The notes under the pieces are model-generated. The model worked only from the letters and a program-made list of their open reading frames with translations, was not told the DNA's origin and searched no databases. 64,000 bases of DNA, taken from NCBI GenBank assembly GCA_001549895.1, contig AP014719.1:2418001-2482000 (forward strand), written 5' to 3'. Of this stretch, positions 59,741-64,000 are shown in pieces (the stretch's first letter is position 1; every line of letters begins with the position of its first letter). This stretch comes from Arthrobacter sp. Hiyo8. Its GTDB lineage: Bacteria; Actinomycetota; Actinomycetes; Actinomycetales; Micrococcaceae. A program made the translations under genes and the position numbers.

Positions 59741-62471
59741 TCGTTACCTCCGGTATTGTCTTCGTTCAGCTCGACGCCGGACCCATTACCGGATCCTGCG
59801 GCCGATCCCGATTCGGCCGTCGCGGTCGCCTGATCGGCGCCGCCGTTTGCAGCCAACGTTACGTCATCGTCCGCCTCGGGCGTTCCTCCGGCGGGATTTT
59901 CGACGCTATTGACGCTTGAGGCGTCGTCGGTGCCCTCGCCCTGATCGTCGTCGGAGTCCTCGAGGCCGCGTTCGCTGTTGCGGGCCACCTCGATGATGCG
60001 GTCGTTCTTGTCAGGCTTCGCGAAGATGACGCCCATCGTGTCACGGCCCTTCGCAGGCACACCGGCCACGGCGGAGCGGACAATCTTTCCACCCTCCATA
60101 ACCACCAGGACTTCGTCTTCTTCGTTGACGATCAACGCACCAACAAGGTCGCCTCGCTCTTCCTGAAGCTTGGCCACCTTGATGCCCAGGCCGCCACGTC
60201 CCTGGAGCCGGTATTCCTCGACGGCGGTGCGCTTGGCGTATCCGCCTTCGGTCACCACGAACACGAACGAGCCGTCCTGGACCACGTCGGCCGCGAGGAG
60301 TTCGTCGTCTTCGCGGAACTTCATGCCGGTCACACCCGAGGTAGCGCGACCCATGGGGCGCAATGCCTCGTCGGTGGCCGTGAAGCGGATCGACTGGCCC
60401 TTGCGGGAAACCAGGAGGAGATCGTCCGTTTCGGACACAAGCTGCGCCGAGACAAGCTCGTCCTCATCCCGAAGGTTGATGGCGATGACGCCGGCCGTGC
60501 GGTTGGTGTCGTAGTCTTCCAGGCGCGTCTTCTTCACAAGGCCGTTCTTGGTGGCGAGCACCAGGTACGGGGCTTGCTCGTAGTCGCGCAAGTCGAGGAC
60601 CTGGGCGATGTGCTCGTCCGGCTGGAAGGCCAACAGGTTTGCCACGTGCTGTCCCTTGGCGTCGCGGCCGGCCTCGGCAAGCTCGTATGCCTTGGCCCGG
60701 TACACGCGGCCTAGGTTGGTGAAGAACAGCAACCAGTGGTGCGTCGTTGTGACGAAGAAGTGCTCCACGACGTCGTCGCCGCGAAGCTGGGCACCCTTGA
60801 CCCCCTTGCCGCCCCGCTGCTGCGAACGATAGTTGTCGCTGCGCGTGCGCTTGACGTATCCGCCGCGGGTGATGGTGACCACCACTTCTTCCTCGGGGAT
60901 GAGGTCTTCCATGGACATGTCGCCGTCGAAGCCCATGAGGATGTGGGTCCGGCGGTCATCACCGTGCTTCGCCACGATCTCGGCCAGTTCCTGGCTGATG
61001 ATGTCGCGTTGGCGCTGTTCGGAGGCCAGGATCGAGTTGAATTCCGTGATCATGGCTTCAAGCTCGGCGTGCCTGTCCTGGATCTTCTGCCGTTCCAATG
61101 CGGCGAGCCGGCGGAGCTGCATGTCGAGGATGGCGCGGGCCTGGAGCTCGTCGATCTCCAGCAGACCCATCAGGCCGTCGCGGGCAGCCTCCGTGGTGTT
61201 GGAGGCCCGGATGAGTGCAATGACCTCATCCAGCATGTCCAGCGCCTTGAGCAGGGCGCGCAGGATGTGCGCCTCTTCCTCGGCCTTGCGCAGGCGGTAG
61301 CGGGTCCGGCGGACAATGACGCTCATCTGGTGGCCACCCAGTGCCGGATGAAGGCGTCCAGGCTCAGCGTGCGGGGTACGCCGTCGACAATTGCCAGCAT
61401 GTTGGCGCCGAAATTGTCCTGAAGCTGGGTGTGCTTGTAGAGGTTGTTGAGCACAACCTTCGCCACGGCGTCGCGCTTGAGCACGATTACGAGCCGCTGG
61501 CCTGTGCGGCCGGACGTCTCGTCGCGGAGGTCCGCGATGCCCTGGATCTTGCCGTCCTTGACCAGTTCGGCGATCTTGATGGCCAGGTTGTCCGGGTTTG
61601 CCTGGTACGGAAGTTCGGTGACCACGAGGCATGTGCGGCCCTGGAGTTCCTCGACGTTTACCACCGCGCGCATGGTGATGGAGCCGCGGCCAGTCCGGTA
61701 CGCGTCCTCGATGCCCTTGTGGCCGAGGATAGTGGCGCCGGTCGGGAAGTCCGGGCCCTTGATGCGTACAAGCAACGCCTCGAGCAGCTCTTCGCGGCTG
61801 GCTGTCGGGTTGGCCAGGTACCACTGCACGCCATCGGCAACTTCGCGGAGGTTGTGCGGCGGGATGTTAGTGGCCATGCCGACGGCGATGCCGGAGGAAC
61901 CGTTGACCAGCAGGTTCGGGAAACGCGCCGGCAGGATGGTGGGTTCCTGGTTCTTGCCGTCGTAGTTGTCCTGGAAGTCGACGGTTTCCTCGTCGATGTC
62001 GCGGACCATCTCCATGGCCAGCTGGGCCATCTTGGTTTCGGTGTAACGCGGAGCCGCGGCGCCGTCGTTGCCCGGGGAGCCGAAGTTACCCTGCCCAAGA
62101 GCGAGCGGGTAGCGCATCGTCCAGTCCTGGATGAGGCGGACCAAGGCATCGTAGATCGCGGTGTCACCGTGCGGGTGGTATTGGCCCATGACCTCGCCCA
62201 CCACGCGGGCGCATTTGTTGAACGAGCGGTCCGGGCGGTAACCGCCGTCGAACATCGCGTAGAGCACTCGGCGGTGGACAGGCTTCAGGCCGTCGCGGAC
62301 GTCCGGAAGCGCACGGCCAACGATCACGGCCATGGCATAGTCCAGGTAGGAACGCTGCATTTCCGTCTGCAGGTCCACCTGGTCCACGCGGTCAGTCAGC
62401 ACGTCGCCCTCAAGTACGGGTTCCGGAATGCCGGCCGACTCGGCGGGAACCTCAGGTGTTTCTTCACTCAT
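59737..62471 (-). CDS. gyrA: DNA gyrase subunit A (frameshifted)
   Basis: Breaks and rejoins DNA during supercoiling. [40 protein letters not shown], then [16 protein letters not shown] with the active Tyr; the quinolone region keeps Thr and Asp at the usual positions. A C missing near 61328 ends the raw frame at HWVATR; repair gives [20 protein letters not shown] and the C-terminal beta-pinwheel, with [18 protein letters not shown] as GyrA box. The last ~60 residues are acidic. About 911 residues. An essential gene broken in this way is strong evidence of a sequence error. Confidence 0.95.
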
Positions 62472-62535
62472 AGTTTATGATTTCCGTTTCAGGTATATGT
62501 CAGTACTGGAATATTCCTAGGGGCTTTTGAAGTCT

Positions 62536-63999
<1,464 letters not shown>

Positions 64000-64000
64000 G

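Noticed and set aside
61341..62480. A 379-codon plus-strand frame opposite gyrA
   Set aside because: Antisense shadow of gyrA.

Overview
The window looks like near-origin chromosome of a high-GC actinobacterium of the Arthrobacter/Pseudarthrobacter type (Micrococcaceae). This rests on the gyrB-gyrA-DUF3566-tRNA-Ile-DLW39-tRNA-Ala order at the right end, the fhaA-fhaB-pstP-rodA-pbpA-pknA-pknB block with crgA beyond it, and the GC-rich codon usage. gyrB runs off the right edge on the minus strand, so dnaA/oriC probably lies a few kb beyond it.

Layout. 0-15.7 kb: metabolic and transport genes: sigma factor fragment, GDPD, a ribulose-monophosphate pair hxlAB with a divergent LuxR-type regulator, HAD phosphatase, a hydrolase/sugar kinase/YbhB run, a RelA/SpoT synthetase, SulP and BASS transporters, and modBC without modA. 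16.4-25.3 kb: a tightly coupled seven-gene minus-strand operon (ASL-like C-N lyase, polar amino-acid-type ABC transporter, two NodB-like deacetylases, MmgE/PrpD protein) with a LacI regulator and four matching operator-like sites; I read it as a catabolic cluster for an N-substituted dicarboxylic or aminopolycarboxylic acid. 25.4-30.3 kb: 5-oxoprolinase operon (pxpA, fused pxpBC, biotin carboxylase/BCCP, GntR). 30.4-32.6 kb: putrescine-oxidase-like flavoenzyme and divergent TetR. 32.66-33.95 kb: an IS1249-like insertion sequence with perfect ends, sitting inside a dispersed palindromic repeat. 34-46 kb: tRNA-Leu, Ser/Thr phospho-signalling and cell-wall elongation/division genes, glutamine amidotransferase, class E sortase, CrgA. 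46.2-49.1 kb: an alkylation-repair operon (two MGMT proteins, a sigma factor, AlkB, Tag). 49.1-53 kb: metal efflux pair and an extra RodA/FtsW, bracketed by two clusters of DnaA boxes. 53-64 kb: ArsR/SRPBCC pair, rhomboid protease, cyclophilin, helical membrane-anchored protein, glycosyltransferase, EamA transporter, tRNAs, DUF3566, gyrA, gyrB.

Sequence quality. About 38 of roughly 63 protein genes, including gyrA, pknB and rodA, are broken by one or more frameshifts. Where I could resolve them, each is repaired by adding one base, usually next to a short G or C run. This is the signature of systematic single-base deletions in the read or consensus sequence, not of decay. Frameshifted genes are therefore given full-length coordinates and described as repaired.
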